DNA from: Rugalucina vietnamica
Taxonomy: Eukaryota > Mollusca > Bivalvia > Lucinida > Lucinidae
Direction of reading: 5' to 3'
DNA length: 64,000 nucleotides
Assembly: GCA_964017185.1 (NCBI GenBank)
Contig: OZ024871.1
Location: 10,346,214 to 10,410,213 of the forward strand
Shown: in pieces, positions 36,196 to 49,207 of the stretch
Layout of the letters: the number at the start of each line of letters is the position of its first letter
How positions within the stretch are numbered: the stretch's first letter is position 1
Translations under genes and position numbers: made by a program
The notes under the pieces: model-generated
What the model saw: only the letters and a program-made list of their open reading frames with translations
What the model was told of the DNA's origin: nothing
Database searches by the model: none

Positions 36196-38294
36196 ATGGG
36201 CTGTAAAGGCACTTGTATGGACTACAAGCCCCACTGGGTCTCGAACTCCCTAAACTCGGTGGGGTTCTGTGAGAAACCAGCCCGAGTTGGTACCGACACA
36301 TTGCAATACTATACAGAAATTTCCATTTTCGGTCATCTTTGTACCCCTATTTCTCGAAAACTAGAGTTTTCCCGGCATAGCCGCTTATGTGGTCTGAAAG
36401 TACATCCCTTCTACTGTAAATCCCACTAGGTCGCTTGCTCCCTAAACTCCGCGCACGTCAGTGACAGGGGTGCCTCATACCCCATCCCCAAACCCATGAA
36501 TGTTCACGTTTCCCAATGTTTGAGTTGAAATTTCCGACAAACCAGAGATTTCCCAGTATAACCGTCCTATGGGCTGTAAAGGCACTTGTATGGACTACAA
36601 GCCCCACTGGGTCTCGAACTCCCTAAACTCGGTGGGGTTCTGTGAGAAACCAGCCCGAGTTGCTACCGACACATTGCAATACTATACTGAAATTTCCATT
36701 TTCGGTCATCTTTGTACCCCTATTTCTCGAAAACTAGAGTTTTCCCGGCATAGCCGCTTATGTGGTCTGAAAGTACATCCCTTCTACTGTAAATCCCACT
36801 AGGTCACTTGCTCCCTAAACTCCGCGCACGTCAATGACAGGGGTGCCTCATACCCCACCCCCAAACCCATGAATGTTCACGTTTCCCAATGTTTGAGTTG
36901 AAATTTCCGACAAACCAGAGTTTTCCCAGTATAACCGACCTATGGGCTGTAAAGGCACTTGTATGGACTACAAGCCCCACAGGGTCTCGAACTCCCTAAA
37001 CTCGGTGGGGTTCTGTGAGAAACCAGCCCGAGTTGGTACCGACACATTGCAATACTATACAGAAATTTCCATTTTCGGTCATCTTTGTACCCCTATTTCT
37101 CGAAAACTAGAGTTTTCCCGGCATAGCCGCTTATGTGGTCTGAAAGTACATCCCTTCTACTGTAAATCCCACTAGGTCGCTTGCTCCCTAAACTCCGCGC
37201 ACGTCAGTGACAGGGGTGCCTCATACCCCATCCCAAAACCCATGAATGTTCACGTTTCCCAATGTTTGAGTTGAAATTTCCGACAAACCAGAGTTTTCCC
37301 AGTATAACCGACCTATGGGCTGTAAAGGCACTTGTATGGACTACAAGCCCCACTGGGTCTCGAACTCCCTAAACTCGGTGGGGTTCTGTGAGAAACCAGC
37401 CCGAGTTGGTACCGACACATTGCAATACTATACAGAAATTTCCATTTTCGGTCATCTTTGTACCCCTATTTCTCGAAAACTAGAGTTTTCCCGGCATAGC
37501 CGCTTATGTGGTCTGAAAGTACATCCCTTCTACTGTAAATCCCACTAGGTCACTTGCTCCCTAAACTCCGCGCACGTCAATGACAGGGGTGCCTCATACC
37601 CCACCCCCAAACCCATGAATGTTCACGTTTCCCAATGTTTGAGTTGAAATTTCCGACAAACCAGAGTTTTCCCAGTATAACCGACCTATGGGCTGTAAAG
37701 GCACTTGTATGGACTACAAGCCCCACTGGGTCTCGAACTCCCTAAACTCGGTGGGGTTCTGTGAGAAACCAGCCCGAGTTGGTACCGACACATTGCAATA
37801 CTATACAGAAATTTCCATTTTCGGTCATCTTTGTGCCCCTATTTCTTGAAAACTAGAGTTTTCCCGGCATAGCCGCTTATGTGGTCTGAAATTACATCCC
37901 TTCTACTGTAAATCCCACTAGGTCGCTTGCTCCCTAAACTCCGCGCACGTCAGTGACAGGGGTGCCTCATACCCTATCCCAAAACCCATGAATGTTCACG
38001 TTTCCCAATGTTTGAGTTGAAATTTCTGACAAACCAGAGTTTTCCCAGTATAACCGACCTATGGGCTGTAAAGGCACTTGTATGGACTACAAGCCCCACT
38101 GGGTCTCGAACTCCCTAAACTCGGTGGGGTTCTGTGAGAAACCAGCCCGAGTTGGTACCGACACATTGCAATACTATACAGAAATTTCCATTTTCGGTCA
38201 TCTTTGTACCCCTATTTCTCGAAAACTAGAGTTTTCCCGGCATAGCCGCTTATGTGGTCTGAAAGTACATCCCTTCTATTGTAAATCCCACTAG
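36196..38294 (+). repeat. Block duplication, copy 2 (about 2.1 kb)
   Basis: This repeats the marker order of 24316-26412: short spacer, GAGATTTCCC with CCGTCC before 36569, TTGCTACCGAC, HRVSN in unit 36942, and a stop-bearing unit at 37688. It differs by private changes such as TACTGAAATT at about 36686 and GTGCCCC in unit 37688. A third, more diverged start of the series (GAGATTTCCC, then HRVSN) lies at about 33578-33836. Confidence 0.6.
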
Positions 38295-38667
38295 GTCACT
38301 TGCTCCCTAAACTCCGCGCACGTCAATGACAGGGGTGCCTCATACCCCACCCCCAAACCCATGAATGTTCACGTTTCCCAATGTTTGAGTTGAAATTTCC
38401 GACAAACCAGAGTTTTCCCAGTATAACCGACCTATGGGCTGTAAAGGCACTTGTATGGACTACAAGCCCCACTGGGTCTCGAACTCCCTAAACTCGGTGG
38501 GGTTCTGTGAGAAACCAGCCCGAGTTGGTACCGACACATTGCAATACTATACAGAAATTTCCATTTTCGGTCATCTTTGTGCCCCTATTTCTTGAAAACT
38601 AGAGTTTTCCCGGCATAGCCGCTTATGTGGTCTGAAATTACATCCCTTCTACTGTAAATCCCACTAG
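37688..38667 (+). repeat. Stop / recombinant-spacer / stop block, copy 2
   Basis: Units 37688 (stop), 38061 and 38434 (stop) have the same recombinant spacer before the middle unit (TTTCTGAC with CACGTTTCCC) as the block at 30263. Sharing this rare combination indicates a duplicated multi-unit segment rather than two independent events. Confidence 0.6.
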
Positions 38668-41600
38668 GTCGCTTGCTCCCTAAACTCCGCGCACGTCAGT
38701 GACAGGGGTGCCTCATACCCTATCCCAAAACCCATGAATGTTCACGTTTCCCAATGTTTGAGTTGAAATTTCCGACAAACCAGAGTTTTCCCAGTATAAC
38801 CGACCTATGGGCTGTAAAGGCACTTGTATGGACTACAAGCAACACTGGGTCTCGAACTCCCTAAACTCGGTGGGGTTCTGTGAGAAACCAGCCCGAGTTG
38901 GTACCGACACATTGCAATACTATACAGAAATTTCCATTTTCGGTCATCTTTGTACCCCTATTTCTCGAAAACTAGAGTTTTCCCGGCATAGCCGCTTATG
39001 TGGTCTGAAAGTACATCCCTTCTACTGTAAATCCCACTAGGTCACTTGCTCCCTAAACTCCGCGCACGTCAATGACAGGGGTGCCTCATACCCCACCCCC
39101 AAACACATGAATGTTCACGTTTCCCAATGTTTGAGTTGAAATTTCCGACAAACCAGAGTTTTCCCAGTATAACCGACCTATGGGCTGTAAAGGCACTTGT
39201 ATGGACTACAAGCCCCACTGGGTCTCGAACTCCCTAAACTCGGTGGGGTTCTGTGAGAAACCAGCCCGAGTTGGTACCGACACATTGCAATACTATACAG
39301 AAATTTCCATTTTCGGTCATCTTTGTACCCCTATTTCTCGAAAACTAGAGTTTTCCCGGCATAGCCGCTTATGTGGTCTGAAAGTACATCCCTTCTACTG
39401 TAAATCCCACTAGGTCACTTGCTCCCTAAACTCCGCGCACGTCAATGACAGGGGTGCCTCATACCCCACCCCCAAACCCATGAATGTTCAATGTTTGAGT
39501 TGAAATTTCTGACAAACCAGAGTTTTCCCAGTATAACCGACCTATGGGCTGTAAAGGCACTTGTATGGACTACAAGCCCCACTGGGTCTCGAACTCCCTA
39601 AACTCGGTGGGGTTCTGTGAGAAACCAGCCCGAGTTGGTACCGACACATTGCAATACTATACAGAAATTTCCATTTTCGGTCATCTTTGTACCCCTATTT
39701 CTCGAAAACTAGAGTTTTCCCGGCATAGCCGCTTATGTGGTCTGAAAGTACATCCCTTCTACTGTAAATCCCACTAGGTCGCTTGCTCCCTAAACTCCGC
39801 GCACGTCAGTGACAGGGGTGCCTCATACCCCATCCCCAAACCCATGAATGTTCACGTTTCCCAATGTTTGAGTTGAAATTTCCGACAAACCAGAGTTTTC
39901 CCAGTATAACCGACCTATGGGCTGTAAAGGCACTTGTATGGACTACAAGCCCCACTGGGTCTCGAACTCCCTAAACTCGGTGGGGTTCTGTGAGAAACCA
40001 GCCCGAGTTGGTACCGACACATTGCAATACTATACAGAAATTTCCATTTTCGGTCATCTTTGTACCCCTATTTCTCGAAAACTAGAGTTTTCCCGGCATA
40101 GCCGCTTATGTGGTCTGAAAGTACATCCCTTCTACTGTAAATCCCACTAGTTCGCTTGCTCCCTAAACTCCGCGGACGTCAGTGACAGGGGTGCCTCATA
40201 ACCCATCCCAAAACCCATGAATGTTCACGTTTCCCAATGTTTGAGTTGAAATTTCCGACAAACCAGAGTTTTCCCAGTATAACCGACCTATGGGCTGTAA
40301 AGGCACTTGTATGGACTACAAGCCCCACTGGGTCTCGAACTCCCTAATCTCGGTGGGGTTCTGTGAGAAACCAGCCCGAGTTGGTACCGACACATTGCAA
40401 TACTATACAGAAATTTCCATTTTCGGTCATCTTTGTACCCCTATTTCTCGAAAACTAGAGTTTTCCCGGCATAGCCGCTTATGTGGTCTGAAAGTACATC
40501 CCTTCTACTGTAAATCCCACTAGGTCACTTGCTCCCTAAACTCCGCGCACGTCAATGACAGGGGTGCCTCATACCCCACCCCCAAACCCATGAATGTTCA
40601 CGTTTCCCAATGTTTGAGTTGAAATTTCCGACAAACCAGAGTTTTCCCAGTATAACCGACCTATGGGCTGTAAAGGCACTTGTATGGACTACAAGCCCCA
40701 CTGGGTCTCGAACTCCCTAAACTCGGTGGGGTTCTGTGAGAAACCAGCCCGAGTTGGTACCGACACATTGCAATACTATACAGAAATTTCCATTTTCGGT
40801 CATCTTTGTACCCCTATTTCTCGAAAACTAGAGTTTTCCCGGCATAGCCGCTTATGTGGTCTGAAAGTACATCCCTTCTACTGTAAATCCCACTAGGTCG
40901 TTTGCTCCCTAATCTCCGCGCACGTCAGTGACAGGGGTGCCTCATACCCCATCCCAAAACCCATGAATGTTCACGTTTCCCAATGTTTGAGTTGAAATTT
41001 CCGACAAACCAGAGTTTTCCCAGTATAACCGACCTATGGGCTGTAAAGGCACTTGTATGGACTACAAGCCCCACTGGGTCTCGAACTCCCTAAACTCGGT
41101 GGGGTTCTGTGAGAAACCAGCCCGAGTTGGTACCGACACATTGCAATACTATACAGAAATTTCCATTTTCGGTCATCTTTGTACCCCTATTTCTCGAAAA
41201 CTAGAGTTTTCCCGGCATAGCCGCTTATGTGGTCTGAAAGTACATCCCTTCTACTGTAAATCCCACTAGGTCACTTGCTCCCTAAACTCCGCGCACGTCA
41301 ATGACAGGGGTGCCTCATACCCCACCCCCAAACACATGAATGTTCACGTTTCCCAATGTTTGAGTTGAAATTTCCGACAAACCAGAGTTTTTCCAGTATA
41401 ACCGACCTATGGGCTGTAAAGGCACTTGTATGGACTACAAGCCCCACTGGGTCTCGAACTCCCTAAACTCGGTGGGGTTCTGTGAGAAACCAGCCCGAGT
41501 TGGTACCGACACATTGCAATACTATACAGAAATTTCCATTTTCGGTCATCTTTGTACCCCTATTTCTCGAAAACTAGAGTTTTCCCGGCATAGCCGCTTA

Positions 41601-41772
41601 TGTGGTCTGAAAGTACATCCCTTCTACTGTAAATCCCACTAGGTCACTTGCTCCCTAAACTCCGCGCACGTCAATGACAGGGGTGCCTCATACCCCACCC
41701 CCAAACCCATGAATGTTCAATGTTTGAGTTGAAATTTCTGACAAACCAGAGTTTTCCCAGTATAACCGACCT

Positions 41773-44002
41773 ATGGGCTGTAAAGGCACTTGTATGGACT
41801 ACAAGCCCCACTGGGTCTCGAACTCCCTAAACTCGGTGGGGTTCTGTGAGAAACCAGCCCGAGTTGGTACCGACACATTGCAATACTATACAGAAATTTC
41901 CATTTTCGGTCATCTTTGTACCCCTATTTCTCGAAAACTAGAGTTTTCCCGGCATAGCCGCTTATGTGGTCTGAAAGTACATCCCTTCTACTGTAAATCC
42001 CACTAGGTCGCTTGCTCCCTAAACTCCGCGCACGTCAGTGACAGGGGTGCCTCATACCCCATCCCCAAACCCATGAATGTTCACGTTTCCCAATGTTTGA
42101 GTTGAAATTTCCGACAAACCAGAGTTTTCCCAGTATAACCGTCCTATGGGCTGTAAAGGCACTTGTATGGACTACAAGCCCCACTGGGTCTCGAACTCCC
42201 TAAACTCGGTGGGGTTCTGTGAGAAACCAGCCCGAGTTGGTACCGACACATTGCAATACTATACAGAAATTTCCATTTTCGGTCATCTTTGTACCCCTAT
42301 TTCTCGAAAACTAGAGTTTTCCCGGCATAGCCGCTTATGTGGTCTGAAAGTACATCCCTTCTACTGTAAATCCCACTAGGTCACTTGCTCCCTAAACTCC
42401 GCGCACGTCAATGACAGGGGTGCCTCATACCCCACCCCCAAACCCATGAATGTTCACGTTTCCCAATGTTTGAGTTGAGATTTCCGACAAACCAGAGTTT
42501 TTCCAGTATAACCGACCTATGGGCTGTAAAGGCACTTGTATGGACTACAAGCCCCACTGGGTCTCGAACTCCCTAAACTCGGTGGGGTTCTGTGAGAAAC
42601 CAGCCCGAGTTGGTACCGACACATTGCAATACTATACAGAAATTTCCATTTTCGGTCATCTTTGTACCCCTATTTCTCGAAAACTAGAGTTTTCCCGGCA
42701 TAGCCGCTTATGTGGTCTGAAAGTACATCCCTTCTACTGTAAATCCCACTAGGTCGCTTGCTCCCTAAACTCCGCGCACGTCAGTGACAGGGGTGCCTCA
42801 TACCCCATCCCCAAACCCATGAATGTTCACGTTTCCCAATGTTTGAGTTGAAATTTCCGACAAACCAGAGTTTTTCCCAGTATAACCGTCCTATGGGCTG
42901 TAAAGGCACTTGTATGGACTACAAGCCCCACTGGGTCTCGAACTCCCTAAACTCGGTGGGGTTCTGTGAGAAACCAGCCCGAGTTGGTACCGACACATTG
43001 CAATACTATACAGAAATTTCCATTTTCGGTCATCTTTGTACCCCTATTTCTCGAAAACTAGAGTTTTCCCGGCATAGCCGCTTATGTGGTCTGAAAGTAC
43101 ATCTCTTCTGCTGTAAATCCCACTAGGTCACTTGCTCCCTAAACTCCGCGCACGTCAATGACAGGGGTGCCTCATACCCCATCCCAAAACCCATGAATGT
43201 TCACGTTTCCCAATGTTTGAGTTGAAATTTCCGACAAACCAGAGTTTTCCCAGTATAACCGACCTATGGGCTGTAAAGGCACTTGTATGGACTACAAGCC
43301 CCACAGGGTCTCGAACTCCCTAAACTCGGTGGGGTTCTGTGAGAAACCAGCCCGAGTTGGTACCGACACATTGCAATACTATACAGAAATTTCCATTTTC
43401 GGTCATCTTTGTACCCCTATTTCTCGAAAACTAGAGTTTTCCCGGCATAGCCGCTTATGTGGTCTGAAAGTACATCCCTTCTACTGTAAATCCCACTAGG
43501 TCACTTGCTCCCTAAACTCCGCGCACGTCAATGACAGGGGTGCCTCATACCCCACCCCCAAACCCATGAATGTTCACGTTTCCCAATGTTTGAGTTGAGA
43601 TTTCCGACAAACCAGAGTTTTTCCTGTATAACCGACCTATGGGCTGTAAAGGCACTTGTATGGACTACAAGCCCCACTGGGTCTCGAACTCCCTAAACTC
43701 GGTGGGGTTCTGTGAGAAACCAGCCCGAGTTGGTACCGACACATTGCAATACTATACAGAAATTTCCATTTTCGGTCATCTTTGTACCCCTATTTCTCGA
43801 AAACTAGAGTTTTCCCGGCATAGCCGCTTATGTGGTCTGAAAGTACATCCCTTCTACTGTAAATCCCACTAGGTCACTTGCTCCCTAAACTCCGCGCACG
43901 TCAATGACAGGGGTGCCTCATACCCCACCCCCAAACCCATGAATGTTCAATGTTTGAGTTGAAATTTCTGACAAACCAGAGTTTTCCCAGTATAACCGAC
44001 CT
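41773..44002 (+). repeat. Type B higher-order block, six-unit copy
   Basis: Units 41773, 42146, 42519, 42893, 43266 and 43639 match type B blocks at 46605 and 61835 but lack one HRVSN unit (the counterpart of 47351). Markers are GTTGAGATTTCC with a TTTTTCC run, the TTTTTCCC one-base insertion before 42893, LKVHLF in that unit (shared only with 48098) and HRVSN in 43266. Confidence 0.7.
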
Positions 44003-46604
44003 ATGGGCTGTAAAGGCACTTGTATGGACTACAAGCCCCACTGGGTCTCGAACTCCCTAAACTCGGTGGGGTTCTGTGAGAAACCAGCCCGAGTTGGTAC
44101 CGACACATTGCAATACTATACAGAAATTTCCATTTTCGGTCATCTTTGTACCCCTATTTCTCGAAAACTAGAGTTTTCCCGGCATAGCCGCTTATGTGGT
44201 CTGAAAGTACATCCCTTCTACTGTAAATCCCACTAGGTCGCTTGCTCCCTAAACTCCGCGCACGTCAGTGACAGGGGTGCCTCATACCCCATCCCCAAAC
44301 CCATGAATGTTCACGTTTCCCAATGTTTGAGTTGAAATTTCCGACAAACCAGAGTTTTCCCAGTATAACCGTCCTATGGGCTGTAAAGGCACTTGTATGG
44401 ACTACAAGCCCCACTGGGTCTCGAACTCCCTAAACTCGGTGGGGTTCTGTGAGAAACCAGCCCGAGTTGGTACCGACACATTGCAATACTATACAGAAAT
44501 TTCCATTTTCGGTCATCTTTGTACCCCTATTTCTCGAAAACTAGAGTTTTCCCGGCATAGCCGCTTATGTGGTCTGAAAGTACATCCTTTCTACTGTAAA
44601 TCCCACTAGGTCACTTGCTCCCTAAATTCCGCGCACGTCAATGACAGGGGTGCCTCATACCCCACCCCCAAACCCATGAATGTTCACGTTTCCCAATGTT
44701 TGAGTTGAAATTTCCGACAAACCAGAGTTTTCCCAGTATAACCGACCTATGGGCTGTAAAGGCACTTGTATGGACTACAAGCCCCACAGGGTCTCGAACT
44801 CCCTAAACTCGGTGGGGTTCTGTGAGAAACCAGCCCGAGTTGGTACCGACACATTGCAATACTATACAGAAATTTCCATTTTCGGTCATCTTTGTACCCC
44901 TATTTCTCGAAAACTAGAGTTTTCCCGGCATAGCCGCTTATGTGGTCTGAAAGTACATCCCTTCTACTGTAAATCCCACTAGGTCGCTTGCTCCCTAAAC
45001 TCCGCGCACGTCAGTGACAGGGGTGCCTCATACCCCATCCCAAAACCCATGAATGTTCACGTTTCCCAATGTTTGAGTTGAAATTTCCGACAAACCAGAG
45101 TTTTCCCAGTATAACCGACCTATGGGCTGTAAAGACACTTGTATGGACTACAAGCCCCACTGGGTCTCGAACTCCCTAAACTCGGTGGGGTTCTGTGAGA
45201 AACCAGCCCGAGTTGGTACCGACACATTGCAATACTATACAGAAATTTCCATTTTCGGTCATCTTTGTACCCCTATTTCTCGAAAACTAGAGTTTTCCCG
45301 GCATAGCCGCTTATGTGGTCTGAAAGTACATCCCTTCTACTGTAAATCCCACTAGGTCACTTGCTCCCTAAACTCCGCGCACGTCAATGACAGGGGTGCC
45401 TCATACCCCATCCCCAAACCCATGAATGTTCACGTTTCCCAATGTTTGAGTTGAAATTTCCGACAAACCAGAGTTTTCCCAGTATAACCGACCTATGGGC
45501 TGTAAAGGCAATTGTATGGACTACAAGCCCCACTGGGTCTCGAACTCCCTAAACACGGTGGGGTTCTGTGAGAAACCAGCCCGAGTTGGTACCGACACAT
45601 TGCAATACTATACAGAAATTTCCATTTTCGGTCATCTTTGTACCCCTATTTCTCGAAAACTAGAGTTTTCCCGGCATAGCCGCTTATGTGGTCTGAAATT
45701 ACATCCCTTCTACTGTAAATCCCACTAGGTCGCTTGCTCCCTAACCTCCGCGCACGTCAGTGACAGGGGTGCCTCATACCCTATCCCAAAACCCATGAAT
45801 GTTCACGTTTCCCAATGTTTGAGTTGAAATTTCCGACAAACCAGAGTTTTCCCAGTATAACCGACCTATGGGCTGTAAAGGCACTTGTATGGACTACAAG
45901 CCCCACTGGGTCTCGAACTCCCTAAACTCGGTGGGGTTCTGTGAGAAACCAGCCCGAGTTGGTACCGACACATTGCAATACTATACAGAAATTTCCATTT
46001 TCGGTCATCTTTGTACCCCTATTTCTCGAAAACTAGAGTTTTCCCGGCATAGCCGCTTATGTGGTCTGAAAGTACATCCCTTCTACTGTAAATCCCACTA
46101 GGTCACTTGCTCCCTAAACTCCGCGCACGTCAATGACAGGGGTGCCTCATACCCCACCCCCAAACCCATGAATGTTCACGTTTCCCAATGTTTGAGTTGA
46201 AATTTCCGACAAACCAGAGTTTTCCCAGTATAACCGACCTATGGGCTGTAAAGGCACTTGTATGGACTACAAGCCCCACTGGGTCTCGAACTCCCTAAAC
46301 TCGGTGGGGTTCTGTGAGAAACCAGCCCGAGTTGGTACCGACACATTGCAATACTATACAGAAATTTCCATTTTCGGTCATCTTTGTACCCCTATTTCTC
46401 GAAAACTAGAGTTTTCCCGGCATAGCCGCTTATGTGGTCTGAAAGTACATCCCTTCTACTGTAAATCCCACTAGGTCACTTGCTCCCTAAACTCCGCGCA
46501 CGTCAATGACAGGGGTGCCTCATACCCCACCCCCAAACCCATGAATGTTCAATGTTTGAGTTGAAATTTCTGACAAACCAGAGTTTTCCCAGTATAACCG
46601 ACCT
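44003..46604 (+). repeat. Type A higher-order block (seven units, 2,602 bp)
   Basis: Units are 44003, 44376 (CCGTCC before it), 44749 (HRVSN), 45122 (MGCKDTC), 45495 (MGCKGNC, NTVG, LKLHPFY), 45868 and 46241. The rare marker series recurs at 49208 and 59233 with offsets of 5,205 and a further 10,025 bp. Copies appear identical apart from scattered single changes. Confidence 0.8.
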
Positions 46605-49207
46605 ATGGGCTGTAAAGGCACTTGTATGGACTACAAGCCCCACTGGGTCTCGAACTCCCTAAACTCGGTGGGGTTCTGTGAGAAACCAGCCCGAGTTGGT
46701 ACCGACACATTGCAATACTATACAGAAATTTCCATTTTCGGTCATCTTTGTACCCCTATTTCTCGAAAACTAGAGTTTTCCCGGCATAGCCGCTTATGTG
46801 GTCTGAAAGTACATCCCTTCTACTGTAAATCCCACTAGGTCGCTTGCTCCCTAAACTCCGCGCACGTCAGTGACAGGGGTGCCTCATACCCCATCCCCAA
46901 ACCCATGAATGTTCACGTTTCCCAATGTTTGAGTTGAAATTTCCGACAAACCAGAGTTTTCCCAGTATAACCGTCCTATGGGCTGTAAAGGCACTTGTAT
47001 GGACTACAAGCCCCACTGGGTCTCGAACTCCCTAAACTCGGTGGGGTTCTGTGAGAAACCAGCCCGAGTTGGTACCGACACATTGCAATACTATACAGAA
47101 ATTTCCATTTTCGGTCATCTTTGTACCCCTATTTCTCGAAAACTAGAGTTTTCCCGGCATAGCCGCTTATGTGGTCTGAAAGTACATCCCTTCTACTGTA
47201 AATCCCACTAGGTCACTTGCTCCCTAAACTCCGCGCACGTCAATGACAGGGGTGCCTCATACCCCATCCCAAAACCCATGAATGTTCACGTTTCCCAATG
47301 TTTGAGTTGAAATTTCCGACAAACCAGAGTTTTCCCAGTATAACCGACCTATGGGCTGTAAAGGCACTTGTATGGACTACAAGCCCCACAGGGTCTCGAA
47401 CTCCCTAAACTCGGTGGGGTTCTGTGAGAAACCAGCCCGAGTTGGTACCGACACATTGCAATACTATACAGAAATTTCCATTTTCGGTCATCTTTGTACC
47501 CCTATTTCTCGAAAACTAGAGTTTTCCCGGCATAGCCGCTTATGTGGTCTGAAAGTACATCCCTTCTACTGTAAATCCCACTAGGTCACTTGCTCCCTAA
47601 ACTCCGCGCACGTCAATGACAGGGGTGCCTCATACCCCACCCCCAAACCCATGAATGTTCACGTTTCCCAATGTTTGAGTTGAGATTTCCGACAAACCAG
47701 AGTTTTTCCAGTATAACCGACCTATGGGCTGTAAAGGCACTTGTATGGACTACAAGCCCCACTGGGTCTCGAACTCCCTAAACTCGGTGGGGTTCTGTGA
47801 GAAACCAGCCCGAGTTGGTACCGACACATTGCAATACTATACAGAAATTTCCATTTTCGGTCATCTTTGTACCCCTATTTCTCGAAAACTAGAGTTTTCC
47901 CGGCATAGCCGCTTATGTGGTCTGAAAGTACATCCCTTCTACTGTAAATCCCACTAGGTCGCTTGCTCCCTAAACTCCGCGCACGTCAGTGACAGGGGTG
48001 CCTCATACCCCATCCCCAAACCCATGAATGTTCACGTTTCCCAATGTTTGAGTTGAAATTTCCGACAAACCAGAGTTTTTCCCAGTATAACCGTCCTATG
48101 GGCTGTAAAGGCACTTGTATGGACTACAAGCCCCACTGGGTCTCGAACTCCCTAAACTCGGTGGGGTTCTGTGAGAAACCAGCCCGAGTTGGTACCGACA
48201 CATTGCAATACTATACAGAAATTTCCATTTTCGGTCATCTTTGTACCCCTATTTCTCGAAAACTAGAGTTTTCCCGGCATAGCCGCTTATGTGGTCTGAA
48301 AGTACATCTCTTCTACTGTAAATCCCACTAGGTCACTTGCTCCCTAAACTCCGCGCACGTCAATGACAGGGGTGCCTCATACCCCATCCCAAAACCCATG
48401 AATGTTCACGTTTCCCAATGTTTGAGTTGAAATTTCCGACAAACCAGAGTTTTCCCAGTATAACCGACCTATGGGCTGTAAAGGCACTTGTATGGACTAC
48501 AAGCCCCACAGGGTCTCGAACTCCCTAAACTCGGTGGGGTTCTGTGAGAAACCAGCCCGAGTTGGTACCGACACATTGCAATACTATACAGAAATTTCCA
48601 TTTTCGGTCATCTTTGTACCCCTATTTCTCGAAAACTAGAGTTTTCCCGGCATAGCCGCTTATGTGGTCTGAAAGTACATCCCTTCTACTGTAAATCCCA
48701 CTAGGTCACTTGCTCCCTAAACTCCGCGCACGTCAATGACAGGGGTGCCTCATACCCCACCCCCAAACCCATGAATGTTCACGTTTCCCAATGTTTGAGT
48801 TGAGATTTCCGACAAACCAGAGTTTTTCCTGTATAACCGACCTATGGGCTGTAAAGGCACTTGTATGGACTACAAGCCCCACTGGGTCTCGAACTCCCTA
48901 AACTCGGTGGGGTTCTGTGAGAAACCAGCCCGAGTTGGTACCGACACATTGCAATACTATACAGAAATTTCCATTTTCGGTCATCTTTGTACCCCTATTT
49001 CTCGAAAACTAGAGTTTTCCCGGCATAGCCGCTTATGTGGTCTGAAAGTACATCCCTTCTACTGTAAATCCCACTAGGTCACTTGCTCCCTAAACTCCGC
49101 GCACGTCAATGACAGGGGTGCCTCATACCCCACCCCCAAACCCATGAATGTTCAATGTTTGAGTTGAAATTTCTGACAAACCAGAGTTTTCCCAGTATAA
49201 CCGACCT
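46605..49207 (+). repeat. Type B higher-order block (seven units, 2,603 bp)
   Basis: Units are 46605, 46978 (CCGTCC), 47351 (HRVSN), 47724 (GAGATTTCCGAC before it), 48098 (one-base insertion TTTTTCCC, LKVHLF), 48471 (HRVSN) and 48844 (TTCCTGTATAACC before it). With the preceding type A block it forms a 14-unit repeat of about 5,205 bp. Confidence 0.8.
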
